From: Haloarcula marina
GTDB lineage: Archaea; Halobacteriota; Halobacteria; Halobacteriales; Haloarculaceae
Direction: 5' to 3'
Length of the DNA: 64,000 bases
Assembly: GCF_024218775.1 (NCBI RefSeq)
Contig: NZ_CP100404.1
Span: 744,001-808,000, forward strand
A model generated the notes under the pieces. The model was not told the DNA's origin and ran no database searches. It saw only the letters and a list, made by a program, of their open reading frames with translations. Position numbers and translations under genes: made by a program. This document shows, piece by piece, positions 40,998 to 50,183 of the stretch. Position 1 is the stretch's first letter. Every line of letters starts with the position of its first letter.

Positions 40998-41404
40998 CGC
41001 TTCACACCGTCGCAACTCTGGCGAATGAGGGTTTCGGTCCCGTCGCCGCGCGGGAGCGTCGGTTGGTCCATGCGGGGACGATAGACGGAACGCGAATAAA
41101 CTGCTTCCCCACCGCGCAAATATTGTGCGGCCGGTGAGCGTTTCCCACCAGACCGCCGAACCACGCCGAAGACGACGCTGATTCGTCACCGACCTGTCGC
41201 TGGTGGTTTCCGGTTTTCGGCCCCGCCGAGTGGACAATTGAGTGGACGCTCGTCCAGTCGTCCCGGGCCAATCGTGACGAACTGGTGGAAGTAAAGAACG
41301 ACGCGGCGCTATTTGCGCCGAGAGGAAGGCGCTTATTACACCTGTCCAAACTGAATCCCATATGTTGGACAAACAGCCGAAAGTACGGAGTCCGGTGGTC
41401 TACC
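40998..41404. promoter_or_regulatory. Divergent promoter region of nickel permease and urease operon
   Basis: 407 bp without a confident gene. It holds the palindrome CCGCGCAAATATTGTGCGG (41112-41130), symmetric except at one pair and the centre. It also holds a hairpin GGCGC-TATTT-GCGCC (41305-41319) and a urease TATA element CTTATTACA (41332-41340) about 27 nt before an ATG at 41362. That ATG opens a 16-codon reading frame (41362-41412) whose TGA overlaps the ureB start. The palindrome is about 115 bp before the nickel-permease start and could be the NikR or nitrogen-regulator operator. Confidence 0.5.
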
Positions 41405-41412
41405 GTGGCTGA
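41362..41412 (+). other. Putative 16-codon upstream reading frame overlapping ureB start
   Basis: ATG at 41362 to TGA at 41410-41412 encodes [21 protein letters not shown] element about 27 nt upstream would place this ATG at the 5' end of the transcript, while the ureB GTG lies 43 nt farther on in another frame. Translation of this frame would bring ribosomes to the ureB start. It may be a coupling or regulatory uORF, or chance. Confidence 0.35.
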
Positions 41413-41872
41413 GGACCTCGTTCCCGGCGAGGTCATCGCTGGCGAAGGGACCGTAACGTTGAACGAGGGCCGCGAGACGGTCGAGGTGACCGTCGGCAAC
41501 ACGGGCGACCGACCGGTACAGGTCGGGTCGCACTTCCACTTCTTCGAGGCCAACGCGGCGCTTCGCTTCGACCGCGAGGCGGCCTTCGGGATGCGACTGA
41601 ACATCCCCGCGGGCACGGCCGTCCGGTTCGAACCCGGCGACGAACAGACCGTCGAACTCGTCGACATCGGGGGCAAGCGCGTCGCCCACGGGATGAACGG
41701 GATGGTCAACGGGAGCGTCGACGCCGACCCGACCGAGGCGCTGGAGCGACTTCGCGCGGCCGGATTCGAGGACAGCGAGGCGCGCTCGGAGAGCGGGCCT
41801 CGGGACGGCGAGCAGGGAGCGGACGCGACCCGCGAGCAGGCGGCCGAAGACGACGAGGGGGCGGAGGAATGA
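41405..41872 (+). CDS. ureB: Urease beta subunit
   Basis: 155 residues, start GTG at 41405 ([15 protein letters not shown]); frames from earlier starts are not credible because they cross the promoter. The conserved core '[23 protein letters not shown]' and '[31 protein letters not shown]' identify the urease beta chain. The C-terminus is extended by about 40 acidic residues compared with bacterial UreB, as expected for a halophile. First structural gene; its stop overlaps ureC (ATGA). Confidence 0.93.
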   Translation: MAEDLVPGEVIAGEGTVTLNEGRETVEVTVGNTGDRPVQVGSHFHFFEANAALRFDREAAFGMRLNIPAGTAVRFEPGDEQTVELVDIGGKRVAHGMNGMVNGSVDADPTEALERLRAAGFEDSEARSESGPRDGEQGADATREQAAEDDEGAEE

Positions 41873-43575
41873 CCCGCGAGATAGACCGCGACGCCTACGC
41901 GGATCTCTACGGCCCGACGACGGGCGATAAGGTCCGACTCGGTGACACGGAACTGTTCGCCGAAGTCGAGGACGACCTGCGGACACACGGCGACGAGGCC
42001 GTCTTCGGCGGCGGAAAGACCCTGCGGGATGGCCTCGGACAGGCCCCCGGTGTCACGCAGGAGGAGGGCGCGATGGACTGGGTCCTGACGAACGCGACAA
42101 TCATCGACCCGGTCCTCGGGATTATCGCCGCCGACATCGGCATTCGCAACGGCGAAATCGCCGGTATCGGGAAGGCGGGCAACCCGGACACGATGGACGG
42201 CGTCGACATGGTCGTCGGCCCGTCGACGGACGTGTATCCCTGCGAGGGGAAGATTGCGACGGCGGGTGCGCTGGACATCCACGTCCACTGGAACTCGGCG
42301 CAACTGCACGAACACGCCCTCTCGTCGGGCGTGACGACGATGCTCGGCGGCGGGTACGGCGGCGGTGCGACCACCTGTACCACCGGCCCAGAGAACGTCA
42401 AGCGCCACCTCCAAGCCGCCGAGGAGTGGCCGGTCAACGTCGGGTTCTACGCGAAGGGGAACGCCTCGAAACCCGAACCCCTGCGCGAGCAAATCGAGGC
42501 CGGGGCCTGTACCCTCAAGCTACACGAGGACTGGGGGTCGATGCCCGACGCCATCGACACCGCCCTCGACGTGGCCGAGGAGGAGGACGTGCAGGTCTGC
42601 ATGCACACGGACACGCTCAACGAGGCGGGGTTCGTCGAGAACACCTTCGACGCCGTCGACGGCCGGACGATGCACCTGTTCCACATCGAGGGGGCTGGCG
42701 GGGGCCACGCGCCGGACATCATGGAGATGGTCGGCCAACCGAACATGCTCCCCTCGTCGACGAACCCCTCGATGCCGTACACGGACAACACGTTCGACGA
42801 GCATCTGGACATGGTGATGGTGTGTCATCACCTGAACCCGGACGTGCCCGAGGACGTGGCCTTCGCCGAGTCCCGCGTGCGCGCCGAGACCATCGCCGCC
42901 GAGGACGTGCTCCACGACATGGGCGCTATCTCGATGATGACCACCGACTCACAGGCGATGGGGCGGATGGCCGAACTCGTCCCGCGGACGTGGCAGACGG
43001 CCTCGAAGATGAAGTCCCAGCGCGGCCCCCTCCCCGAGGACGAGGGGACCGGCGCTGACAACTTCCGCATCAAACGGTACGTCGCGAAGTACACCGTCAA
43101 CCCCGCCATCTCGGCGGGCATCGAACCGTACGTCGGGACGCTCGAACCGGGCAAGATGGCCGACGTGGTGCTGTGGGACCCCGCCTTCTTCGGCGTCAAG
43201 CCCGCGATGACGTTCAAGGGCGGGTTCCCGGTCCACTCGGAGATGGGCGAGGCCAACGGGTCGCTGATGACCTGCGAACCAATCGTCCAGCGCGAACGCG
43301 CCGGGGCCGTCGGCAAGGCCAAGCACGCGCTCTCGCTCTCGTTCGTCTCGCCCGCCGCCGCCGAACGCGGCGTCGGCGAGGAGTACGGCTTGGACACCCC
43401 CGTCGTCCCCGTCGAGGGGACCCGGACGCCCGGCAAGGACGACATGGTGCACAACGACTACTGTCCCGACGACATCGAAGTCGACCCCGAGACGTTCGAA
43501 GTCACGGTCGACGGCGAACACGTCACCTGCGAACCGTCCTCCGAGATACCCCTCGCACAACGCTACCTGCTATGA
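41869..43575 (+). CDS. ureC: Urease alpha subunit (catalytic)
   Basis: 568 residues. Nickel ligands and catalytic residues are all visible: H138 and H140 (DIHVH), K217 ([10 protein letters not shown], the carbamylated lysine), H246 (CMHTD), H272 ([14 protein letters not shown]), D360 (MTTDSQAMG), and the mobile-flap pair C319-H320 (VCHHLNP). It hydrolyses urea to ammonia and carbamate in the cytoplasm. Length is usual. It overlaps ureB and ureA by 4 bp at each end. Confidence 0.97.
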   Translation: MTREIDRDAYADLYGPTTGDKVRLGDTELFAEVEDDLRTHGDEAVFGGGKTLRDGLGQAPGVTQEEGAMDWVLTNATIIDPVLGIIAADIGIRNGEIAGIGKAGNPDTMDGVDMVVGPSTDVYPCEGKIATAGALDIHVHWNSAQLHEHALSSGVTTMLGGGYGGGATTCTTGPENVKRHLQAAEEWPVNVGFYAKGNASKPEPLREQIEAGACTLKLHEDWGSMPDAIDTALDVAEEEDVQVCMHTDTLNEAGFVENTFDAVDGRTMHLFHIEGAGGGHAPDIMEMVGQPNMLPSSTNPSMPYTDNTFDEHLDMVMVCHHLNPDVPEDVAFAESRVRAETIAAEDVLHDMGAISMMTTDSQAMGRMAELVPRTWQTASKMKSQRGPLPEDEGTGADNFRIKRYVAKYTVNPAISAGIEPYVGTLEPGKMADVVLWDPAFFGVKPAMTFKGGFPVHSEMGEANGSLMTCEPIVQRERAGAVGKAKHALSLSFVSPAAAERGVGEEYGLDTPVVPVEGTRTPGKDDMVHNDYCPDDIEVDPETFEVTVDGEHVTCEPSSEIPLAQRYLL

Positions 43576-43916
43576 AACTCACCGCCAAAGAACAGGAACG
43601 ACTCACGGTCTTTACCGCCGCAGAGGTCGCGCGACGCCGCAAGGAACGGGGCGTCCCGCTGAACCACCCCGAAGCCGTCGCCTACATCAGCGACTGGTGC
43701 ATCGAACGCGGCCGCGACGGCCAGTCGGTCGCCGAGATTCGCGCCGGGGCGTCGAAACTGCTGGGCCGCGACGACGTGATGGACGGCGTCCCGGAGATGA
43801 TAGACATGATTCAGGTCGAACCGGTGTTCCCCGACGGGACGAAACTCGTCACCGTCCACGACCCGATTCGCTCCGACAGCGTGGGCACGGCCGACCAAGA
43901 GGCAGACGACGCATGA
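43572..43916 (+). CDS. ureA: Urease gamma subunit
   Basis: 114 residues, [27 protein letters not shown], with '[13 protein letters not shown]' and '[18 protein letters not shown]' typical of the urease gamma chain. The order beta-alpha-gamma differs from the common bacterial gamma-beta-alpha. Both ends overlap neighbouring genes by 4 bp. Confidence 0.95.
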   Translation: MKLTAKEQERLTVFTAAEVARRRKERGVPLNHPEAVAYISDWCIERGRDGQSVAEIRAGASKLLGRDDVMDGVPEMIDMIQVEPVFPDGTKLVTVHDPIRSDSVGTADQEADDA

Positions 43917-44536
43917 GTCTCACACACCGGGACGTGGCGACGGTCGGTATCGGCGGTCCGGTCGGGTCCGGCAAGACCACGCTCCTGACCGAACTGGTCC
44001 CGCGCCTCCGCGACGAGGGGTTAGACGTGGGCGTCATCGCCAACGACATCCTCACCCAGGAGGACGCCGACCGACTCCGCGAACGCTTCGCGGGCGTCGT
44101 CCCCGAGGACCTCGTGGCGGGCGTCGAGACGGGCGCGTGCCCGCACACCGGCATCCGCGAGGACCCGTCGATGAACCTCCAGCAGATAGACGCCTTCCTC
44201 GCCGACCACCCGGACCTCGACCTCGTGTTGGTCGAGAGCGGGGGCGACAACCTCGCGGCGACGTTCAACCCCGAACTCGCCGACTACTCGCTGTACGTCA
44301 TCTCCGTCGCCGAGGGTGACGACATCCCGCGCAAACGTGGCCCCGGCGTCGTCGACTGCGACTTGCTGGTGATGAACAAGACGGACCTCGCGCCCTACGT
44401 CGGCGCGGATTTGGACGTGATGGAACGGGACGCCGCCGAGGTCCGCGACGGCCCGTTCGTCTTCACGGACTGCAAAGCGAAGGAGGGTATCGACGAGGTG
44501 CTGGAGCACGTCCGCGAAGGGGTGCTGTTCGCCTGA
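43913..44536 (+). CDS. ureG: Urease accessory GTPase UreG
   Basis: 207 residues. P-loop [11 protein letters not shown] (14-24), the nickel-binding CPH motif at 76-78 ([13 protein letters not shown]), and the guanine-specificity motif NKTDLAP. It delivers nickel to the active site in a GTP-dependent complex with UreD, UreF and UreE. Start overlaps the ureA stop. Confidence 0.96.
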   Translation: MSLTHRDVATVGIGGPVGSGKTTLLTELVPRLRDEGLDVGVIANDILTQEDADRLRERFAGVVPEDLVAGVETGACPHTGIREDPSMNLQQIDAFLADHPDLDLVLVESGGDNLAATFNPELADYSLYVISVAEGDDIPRKRGPGVVDCDLLVMNKTDLAPYVGADLDVMERDAAEVRDGPFVFTDCKAKEGIDEVLEHVREGVLFA

Positions 44537-45483
44537 TGGCGACGGAGGTCCCGGACACCACTCGGTCGAGCGACGACGAAGCGACGGACGCACCACACCC
44601 TGCCTTCGAAGGCTACGCGGCGGAGTCGCCGCCACAGGCCGCCGTCGGCGCGCCCGGCAAGGACGGCGTGCTGGAACTTCGCTTCGCGCCGACCCGCGGC
44701 GGGACGAAACTCGTCCACGACTACGCGACGGTGCCGTTCCACGTCTCGGGGACGCTCGGCCACGACCCGCACCCAGACGCCGAGACGGTGTTCCTCCAGT
44801 CGCCGACGGGCGGTATCGCGCAGGGCGACCGCCACGACGTGACGATTGCCGTCGAAGGCGACGGGGTCGCACACGTCTCCACGCAGAGTTCCACGAAGGT
44901 CCAGTCGATGAACGCCAACTACGCCGCCGCCGACGCGACGCTCTCGGTCGGTGCGGGCGGGCATCTGGACTACGTGCCGGAACCGACCATCCTGCACGCC
45001 GACTCGCGGTACTATCAGGACCTCACACTCGAACTCGCGGACGACGCGACGGCCGCTCTCGGCGATATCGTCGTCCCGGGGCGTCTCGCCCGCGGCGAGC
45101 GCTTCGAGTTCGAGCGATACCTCTCGCGGGTCCGCGTCCACGGGCCGGACGGACTCCTGTTCGAGGACGCGACGCACCTCACGCCTGCGGAATCGGACCC
45201 GACGGCCCCCGGCGTCCTCGGCGAGTTCACCGTCTACGGGACGCTGTTCGTCGTCGCGCCCGACGCCGACACGGCGGCGCTCTCTGACGCCCTCCACGAG
45301 GTGGCCACAGAGGCAGACGCCGAGGGGCGGGCCGCGGCGACCGAACTCCCGAACGAGTCGGGGGTCGTGGTCCGAGCGCTGGCCGACCGCGCCGAGACGG
45401 CCCAGTCCGCGCTCCACGCCGCGTGGGACCACGCCCGCCGCGACCTACTGGACGCGCCCGCGCCGTCGGGGAGGAAGTACTGA
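44536..45483 (+). CDS. ureD: Urease accessory protein UreD
   Basis: 315 residues. Contains 'ELRFAPTRGGTKLVHDYATVPFHV', 'TVFLQSPTGGIAQGDRHDVTIAVEGDGVAHVSTQSSTKV' and 'HLDYVPEPTILHADSRYYQDLTLEL', the UreD/UreH core. It scaffolds the UreF-UreG complex on apo-urease. An acidic N-terminal extension of about 45 residues is added. Overlaps the ureG stop by one base. Confidence 0.94.
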   Translation: MATEVPDTTRSSDDEATDAPHPAFEGYAAESPPQAAVGAPGKDGVLELRFAPTRGGTKLVHDYATVPFHVSGTLGHDPHPDAETVFLQSPTGGIAQGDRHDVTIAVEGDGVAHVSTQSSTKVQSMNANYAAADATLSVGAGGHLDYVPEPTILHADSRYYQDLTLELADDATAALGDIVVPGRLARGERFEFERYLSRVRVHGPDGLLFEDATHLTPAESDPTAPGVLGEFTVYGTLFVVAPDADTAALSDALHEVATEADAEGRAAATELPNESGVVVRALADRAETAQSALHAAWDHARRDLLDAPAPSGRKY

Positions 45484-46088
45484 TGCTCGTCGCCGACACT
45501 TACCTCGGACACGAGGACGACGACGGCCTCGCCGACCGACTGGCCGAGGCCGACACCGTCACCGTCGTCCTCTCGGACACCGACCGGCGACGCTCTCGGG
45601 TGCGGACCGAGACGACCGACGGTGAGGACATCGGCATCGTCGTCGCCCGCGACTTGGGAGACGGCGACGTGCTTGAAACCGAGGACGGGACGCTCGTCGT
45701 GGTCGAACTCGCCGCAATCGACGCGCTCGTACTGGACTTCGCGGCGGCCGACGTGTCGCCGACGGCCGCGCTGGAACTGGGCCACGCGCTCGGTAACCGC
45801 CACTGGGACCTCGCGATGCGCGACGGCGAGGCGCTGTTTCCCGTGCCGGACACCCGCGAGCGGATGCTGGCCGCCGTCGAGGAGGACCTGCCGCCCGGTG
45901 TGACGACCCGCTTCGAGGACGTGCCGCCGACCACGTTCGACGACGACGGGGCGGACCACAGGCACGGCGGCGAGGGGCACACTCATTCGCACGACGACCA
46001 CGGACACAGTCACGCCGACGGCCACGCGCACTCGCACAGCCACGACCACGGCCACGGCGTCCGCACTATCGACGGGGACGAGCGATGA
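45483..46088 (+). CDS. ureE: Urease nickel metallochaperone UreE
   Basis: 201 residues starting MLVADTYLGHEDDDG at 45483. The N-terminal peptide-binding domain and the 'ALELGHALGNRHWDLAMRDGEALFPV' nickel-binding domain are present. The last 45 residues include a run with about 14 His (GHTHSHDDHGHSHADGHAHS and following), a nickel store as in Klebsiella UreE. It passes nickel to UreG. Stop overlaps the ureF start. Confidence 0.94.
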   Translation: MLVADTYLGHEDDDGLADRLAEADTVTVVLSDTDRRRSRVRTETTDGEDIGIVVARDLGDGDVLETEDGTLVVVELAAIDALVLDFAAADVSPTAALELGHALGNRHWDLAMRDGEALFPVPDTRERMLAAVEEDLPPGVTTRFEDVPPTTFDDDGADHRHGGEGHTHSHDDHGHSHADGHAHSHSHDHGHGVRTIDGDER

Positions 46089-46774
46089 GCGACGACGCCA
46101 CCCTCGAAGCGTTCCGCCTCGCCGACTCGTTCCTGCCGGTCGGGACCTACACCGTCTCCTACGGCCTCGAACAGTTCGTCGCGGACGACCGCGTGACCGA
46201 CGCCGAGGAGTTGCACGCGCTACTGGAGACGTACCTCCGTCGGCAGGTCGGTCCGGCGGAACTGGTGGCGCTTCGCACCGCACACGCCGCCGCCCGAACG
46301 GGCGACCTCGACACTATCTGCGCGGCCGACCGCCGCCTCGCGGCGGTGACGCTGGCCGCGGAGTTCCGGGAGAGCGCCCAGCAGTCGGGCGACCGCCTGC
46401 TCTCGCTCCAACGGGACCTCCGCGAGGACGACCTGTTGGAGTCGTACGCGGAGGCCGTTACCGACGGCGACGCGCCCGGCAACTACGCCGTCGTCCTCGG
46501 CGTCACGACGGCACTGGCGGGCATCGACGCGCGGCAGGCGTGTCTGCTGTGCTGTCACGGCTTCGTCACCGGACTGCTGGGGGCGGCCCAGCGACTCCTC
46601 TCGCTCGGCCACACCGACGCCCAGCGAATCTTGGACGACCTGCGACCGGTGATGGCCGACGCCGTCGAATCGAGTGCCGACCGCTCGATTGACGACATGA
46701 CACCGTTCGCCCCGCTACTCGACGTTCTCGCCGCCGACCACGAACGGGCCGAGCGCAGACTGTTCGCGAGCTAA
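46085..46774 (+). CDS. ureF: Urease accessory protein UreF
   Basis: 229 residues, all helical. 'LADSFLPVGTYTVSYGLEQFV' is the UreF N-terminal signature (here TYTVSYGLE in place of the common AFSHSNGLE). It works with UreD and UreG in nickel insertion. Last gene of ureBCAGDEF; the following 173 bp contain no gene until the promoter of the next membrane protein. Confidence 0.92.
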   Translation: MSDDATLEAFRLADSFLPVGTYTVSYGLEQFVADDRVTDAEELHALLETYLRRQVGPAELVALRTAHAAARTGDLDTICAADRRLAAVTLAAEFRESAQQSGDRLLSLQRDLREDDLLESYAEAVTDGDAPGNYAVVLGVTTALAGIDARQACLLCCHGFVTGLLGAAQRLLSLGHTDAQRILDDLRPVMADAVESSADRSIDDMTPFAPLLDVLAADHERAERRLFAS

Positions 46775-46911
46775 TCCGGTTCGCTGGGGATTCGCGTTCG
46801 GGACGCGTTCGACGGCTACGCTGGCGCTAACTGGCACCCGAGTGACGACCAGCGTCCGGTTCGATACTTCAAACTACCGGGGCAGTGTGCGGACCGCGCC
46901 CCTTCAAGTTA

Positions 46912-46920
46912 GATATTTGA
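46912..46920 (+). promoter_or_regulatory. Promoter TATA element of the 150-aa membrane protein gene
   Basis: GATATTTGA is centred 32 nt before the ATG at 46948 and supports that start over the upstream GTG at 46927. Confidence 0.5.
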
Positions 46921-46947
46921 TAGATAGTGGCGAACGTTTCAGATGCG

Positions 46948-47400
46948 ATGGCAACACAGACTCCAACAGACACCGGCGTCGTCCTCGAGGACTGGCAGGC
47001 CGGTGTCGTCGGTGGTATCGCTGGCGCGGCGGTCATGGCGGTCCTCATCTCGGTGATGAACCCAGGCGTGCTGACGGGCGCGATTCCCGGCCTGTACGGC
47101 CTCTCCGGTGGTGTCGCGGGCTGGGCGGTGCACCTCTCGCACGGCGCGGTTCTCGGCGTGGTCTTCGCGGCCGTCGTCGAGTCCGGCGTCGTCGACCGGT
47201 CGGTCGGGTCCACGGTCGGCCTCGGGATTCTCTGGGGCGTCGTGACGTGGGTGGTCCTCGCCGCCCTCGTGATGCCCGTGTGGCTGAGCGCCGTCGGATT
47301 CCCGGCGGCCCCGCCGTTCCCGAACTTCGCGATTCCGAGCCTCCTCTGGCACGTCGTCTACGGCGGCGTCTTGGGCGTAGCGTACGCGGCGCTTCGGTAA
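46948..47400 (+). CDS. Membrane protein of unknown function
   Basis: 150 residues starting MATQTPTDTGVVLEDW. Four hydrophobic segments (about 17-38, 55-85, 90-112 and 128-148), glycine-rich ('GGIAGAAVMAVLISVM', 'GGVLGVAYAALR'), giving a pattern common to haloarchaeal proteins often mislabelled as histidine kinases because they are fused to kinases elsewhere. No kinase motif is present here. Not linked to the urease genes by orientation spacing (173 bp). Confidence 0.68.
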   Translation: MATQTPTDTGVVLEDWQAGVVGGIAGAAVMAVLISVMNPGVLTGAIPGLYGLSGGVAGWAVHLSHGAVLGVVFAAVVESGVVDRSVGSTVGLGILWGVVTWVVLAALVMPVWLSAVGFPAAPPFPNFAIPSLLWHVVYGGVLGVAYAALR

Positions 47401-47482
47401 TCGGTAACCACGGCAGCCGAGACGCCGAGTGACGGCGCGTTTTTCGAGCAAGACACAAACCCCTCGCCCGACACCGTCAGGT

Positions 47483-48565
47483 ATGCACGTCGCGGACCTC
47501 ACGCGCGAACTGGTCGCGATTCCGAGCCACGAGGGCGAGTCGGCCGCCGCCGACTTCCTCGTCTCGTGGCTCGAGTCGAACACCGACGCCGCCGTCTCCC
47601 GAGACGACCACGACAACGTGGTCGCGCGGAAGGGCGCGGGCGACGAGTCGCTGGCTCTCGTGGGTCATCACGACGTGGTTCCGCCGGACGACGCGCAGGT
47701 CGACGCCGACGGCGGGTACGTCGTTCGAGAGGCAGACGGCCGCCTCTACGGCCGCGGGACCGCCGACATGAAGGGATGCGTCGCGGCCGCGATGTTGGCG
47801 TTCGCCGACGCGGACACGCCCGACGAGGGGGAACTCGTCTTCGCCTCTTTCGCCGGGGAAGAGCAGGGCGGCGTGGGTTGTCGGGCCGCTATCGACGCGG
47901 GGTTCGCACCGGACTACGCCGTCGTCGGCGAGGGGTCGACGGGCTACTCCGGGCCGGGGGTCACCGACGTGGCCGTCGCCCACAAGGGCCGCCGCGGGTC
48001 GACCATCGTCGCCGAGGGCGCGGCCGCCCACGCCAGCGAACCGGAAGCAGGTGAGAACGCCATCTACCGCGCGACGGACGCCGTCGACGTGGTCCGGGCC
48101 CTCGACTTCCCGTCGACGGACGTGCTGGGACACGAACTCTCGGGGAGCGTCGCCGTCACGGAAATCGAGGGCGGGTCGGCGTGGAACGTGATTCCCGAAC
48201 GTTGCGAGGCGACCGTCGACGAGCGGACGGTCCCGGGCGAGCGCGCACCCATCGAGCGGGCAGAGGACATTCCGGGCGTCTCCGTCCGCGTCGACCAAGA
48301 CCTGCCGCCGATGGCCTGCGGGGACGCGGACTTCGCGGACGCCGTCCTCGACGCGGCCGCCGACGCACAGGACGGCGCGCCCGAACACGTCGTCAAACCG
48401 CACGCGACGGACGCCGGATGGCTGGCCGAGACCGGCACGGACTGCGTGGTCGTCGGCGCGGCCGAACCCGGCGAGGCCCACACCGCCACCGAGAGCGTCG
48501 CTGTCGACGTGCTGGAGCGATGCCAGCGAATCTACGCGGGCGTCGCCGCGTCGTGGCTGGCGTGA
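47483..48565 (+). CDS. M20-family metallopeptidase (ArgE/DapE-like deacylase)
   Basis: 360 residues starting MHVADLTRELVAIPSHE at 47483. Metal ligands are visible in LVGHHDVVPP, GRGTADMKG and ASFAGEEQGG, and a dimerisation domain with 'GRRGSTIVAEGAAAHASEPEAGENAI'. The first metal His is in HHD (ArgE usually has HxDxV: GHHDVVP). Members cleave N-acyl amino acids or small peptides in the cytoplasm; the exact substrate is not readable. Next gene is the M32 carboxypeptidase, 55 bp on. Confidence 0.85.
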   Translation: MHVADLTRELVAIPSHEGESAAADFLVSWLESNTDAAVSRDDHDNVVARKGAGDESLALVGHHDVVPPDDAQVDADGGYVVREADGRLYGRGTADMKGCVAAAMLAFADADTPDEGELVFASFAGEEQGGVGCRAAIDAGFAPDYAVVGEGSTGYSGPGVTDVAVAHKGRRGSTIVAEGAAAHASEPEAGENAIYRATDAVDVVRALDFPSTDVLGHELSGSVAVTEIEGGSAWNVIPERCEATVDERTVPGERAPIERAEDIPGVSVRVDQDLPPMACGDADFADAVLDAAADAQDGAPEHVVKPHATDAGWLAETGTDCVVVGAAEPGEAHTATESVAVDVLERCQRIYAGVAASWLA

Positions 48566-48590
48566 GCGACAGATTTCCGCCTACGCTGTC

Positions 48591-48599
48591 CCTTTAGGA
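48591..48599 (+). promoter_or_regulatory. Promoter TATA element of the M32 carboxypeptidase gene
   Basis: CCTTTAGGA lies 22-30 nt before the ATG at 48621, so the gene is probably transcribed on its own as a leaderless mRNA. Confidence 0.45.
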
Positions 48600-48620
48600 A
48601 CGCCGTCCCAACGGCGAAGT

Positions 48621-50120
48621 ATGGCAACGACTAGCGAGACAGAGTCGACCTACGAGCAGTTCATCGACCACGTCAAGCGCCTCCACTACGTCGGCGACGC
48701 CGGTGGCGTCCTCCAGTGGGACCAGCAGGTGATGATGCCCTCCGGTGGCACGCCCGCCCGCGCCAAGCAGTCCTCCGCGCTGTCGACGGTCCACCACGAC
48801 ATGCTGACCGACGACCGGTTGGGCGAGTGGTTGGACGAACTCGACGACGCCGACCTCGAACCCGAACAGGAAGCCGTCGTTCGCGAAGTCCGCCGGGACT
48901 ACGAGCGAGCGGTGCGGGTCCCATCCGACCTCGTCGAGCGCATCTCCGAGGCGTCCTCGAACGCCCTCCCGGTCTGGGAAGAGGCGAAGGCCGAGGACGA
49001 CTTCGAGATGTTCGCCGACACCCTCGAAGAGATGGTCGAACTCCGCCGTGAGTACGCCGCGGCCATCGACCCCGACCGCGACCCCTACGAAGTCCTCTTC
49101 GAGGAGTACGAGCCGTATCTGGGCATCGATACCGCCGAGGAGATTCTGACCCGCCTGCGCGACGAACTCGTCCCGCTCATCGACGACATCGCCGACAGCG
49201 ACGTGACGCTCGCAGACCCCTTCGAGGGGACCTACGACGACGACACCCAGCAGGAACTCGTCGAGGAAGCCCTCGATACGCTCGGGTACGACTGGGACCA
49301 CGGCCGACTGGACACCGCGCCCCACCCGTTCTCGACGGGGACGCAGTTCGACGCCCGCGTGACGACGCGGTTCGAACCGGACGACCCGATGGGCGCAATC
49401 GGGTCGACCATCCACGAGTTCGGCCACGCCACCTACACGCTCGGCCTGCCACAGGAACAGTACGGAACGCCGCTGGGCGACAACCGCGACCTCTCTGTCC
49501 ACGAGTCACAGTCGCGGTTCTGGGAGAACCACGTCGGCCGCTCCCGGCCGTTCTGGGACCTGTTTACCGACACCGCGAACGAGCATCTGGGGACCGACGC
49601 CACGCCGCGGGAGTTCTACGAGGCCGCCAACGAGGTGTACGAGGACAACCTGATTCGGGTGGAAGCGGACGAACTCACCTACCACATGCACATCATCCTC
49701 CGCTTCGAAATCGAACGCGACCTCATCCGCGGCGACCTCGCCGTAGAGGACGTGCCCGAAGTCTGGAACGAGAAGATGGCGGAGTATCTGGGCATCCGCC
49801 CCGACACCGACGCCGAGGGCTGTCTGCAGGACATCCACTGGACCAACGGCGCTATCGGCTACTTCCCGACCTACACGCTCGGGTCGGTGCTGGCCGCCCA
49901 ACTGGACCACCACCTCCGCGCGGACGTGGGCGACGTGGACTCGCTCGTCCGCGAGGGCGACTTCGGCCCCGTTCACGAGTGGCTGACGGAGAACGTCCAC
50001 CGCCACGGCGCGCGCTACGAGACGGACGACCTGATTCGCGAGGCGACCGGCGAGTCGTTCACGGCCGACTACTTCTTGGAGTACGCCGACGCGAAGTACC
50101 GGGACCTCTACGACTGCTGA
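48621..50120 (+). CDS. Thermostable carboxypeptidase 1 (M32 family)
   Basis: 499 residues. The zinc motif HEFGH is at residues 265-269 (STIHEFGHATYTLG), followed by the M32 signatures HESQSRFWENHVGRS (third ligand E in HESQSR) and 'GLPQEQYGTPLGD'. N-terminal 'GDAGGVLQWDQQVMMPSGG' is also typical. It removes C-terminal residues from peptides in the cytoplasm. Length matches the family. Confidence 0.95.
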   Translation: MATTSETESTYEQFIDHVKRLHYVGDAGGVLQWDQQVMMPSGGTPARAKQSSALSTVHHDMLTDDRLGEWLDELDDADLEPEQEAVVREVRRDYERAVRVPSDLVERISEASSNALPVWEEAKAEDDFEMFADTLEEMVELRREYAAAIDPDRDPYEVLFEEYEPYLGIDTAEEILTRLRDELVPLIDDIADSDVTLADPFEGTYDDDTQQELVEEALDTLGYDWDHGRLDTAPHPFSTGTQFDARVTTRFEPDDPMGAIGSTIHEFGHATYTLGLPQEQYGTPLGDNRDLSVHESQSRFWENHVGRSRPFWDLFTDTANEHLGTDATPREFYEAANEVYEDNLIRVEADELTYHMHIILRFEIERDLIRGDLAVEDVPEVWNEKMAEYLGIRPDTDAEGCLQDIHWTNGAIGYFPTYTLGSVLAAQLDHHLRADVGDVDSLVREGDFGPVHEWLTENVHRHGARYETDDLIREATGESFTADYFLEYADAKYRDLYDC

Positions 50121-50150
50121 GCGGCCGGGTCGGGGTTTTCGTCCAGCACA

Positions 50151-50160
50151 CCGCTTATCT
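50151..50160 (+). promoter_or_regulatory. Promoter element of ubaA
   Basis: CCGCTTATCT is centred 28 nt before the ATG at 50184, fixing the start at MRPDLDPEQ and predicting a leaderless mRNA. Confidence 0.45.
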
Positions 50161-50183
50161 CCTTGGGCGGCCAACCGCCGACC

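Noticed and set aside
46948-47400. Histidine kinase label for the four-helix membrane protein
   Set aside because: It lacks an H-box and ATP-binding motifs; the label used for similar proteins comes from fusions elsewhere.
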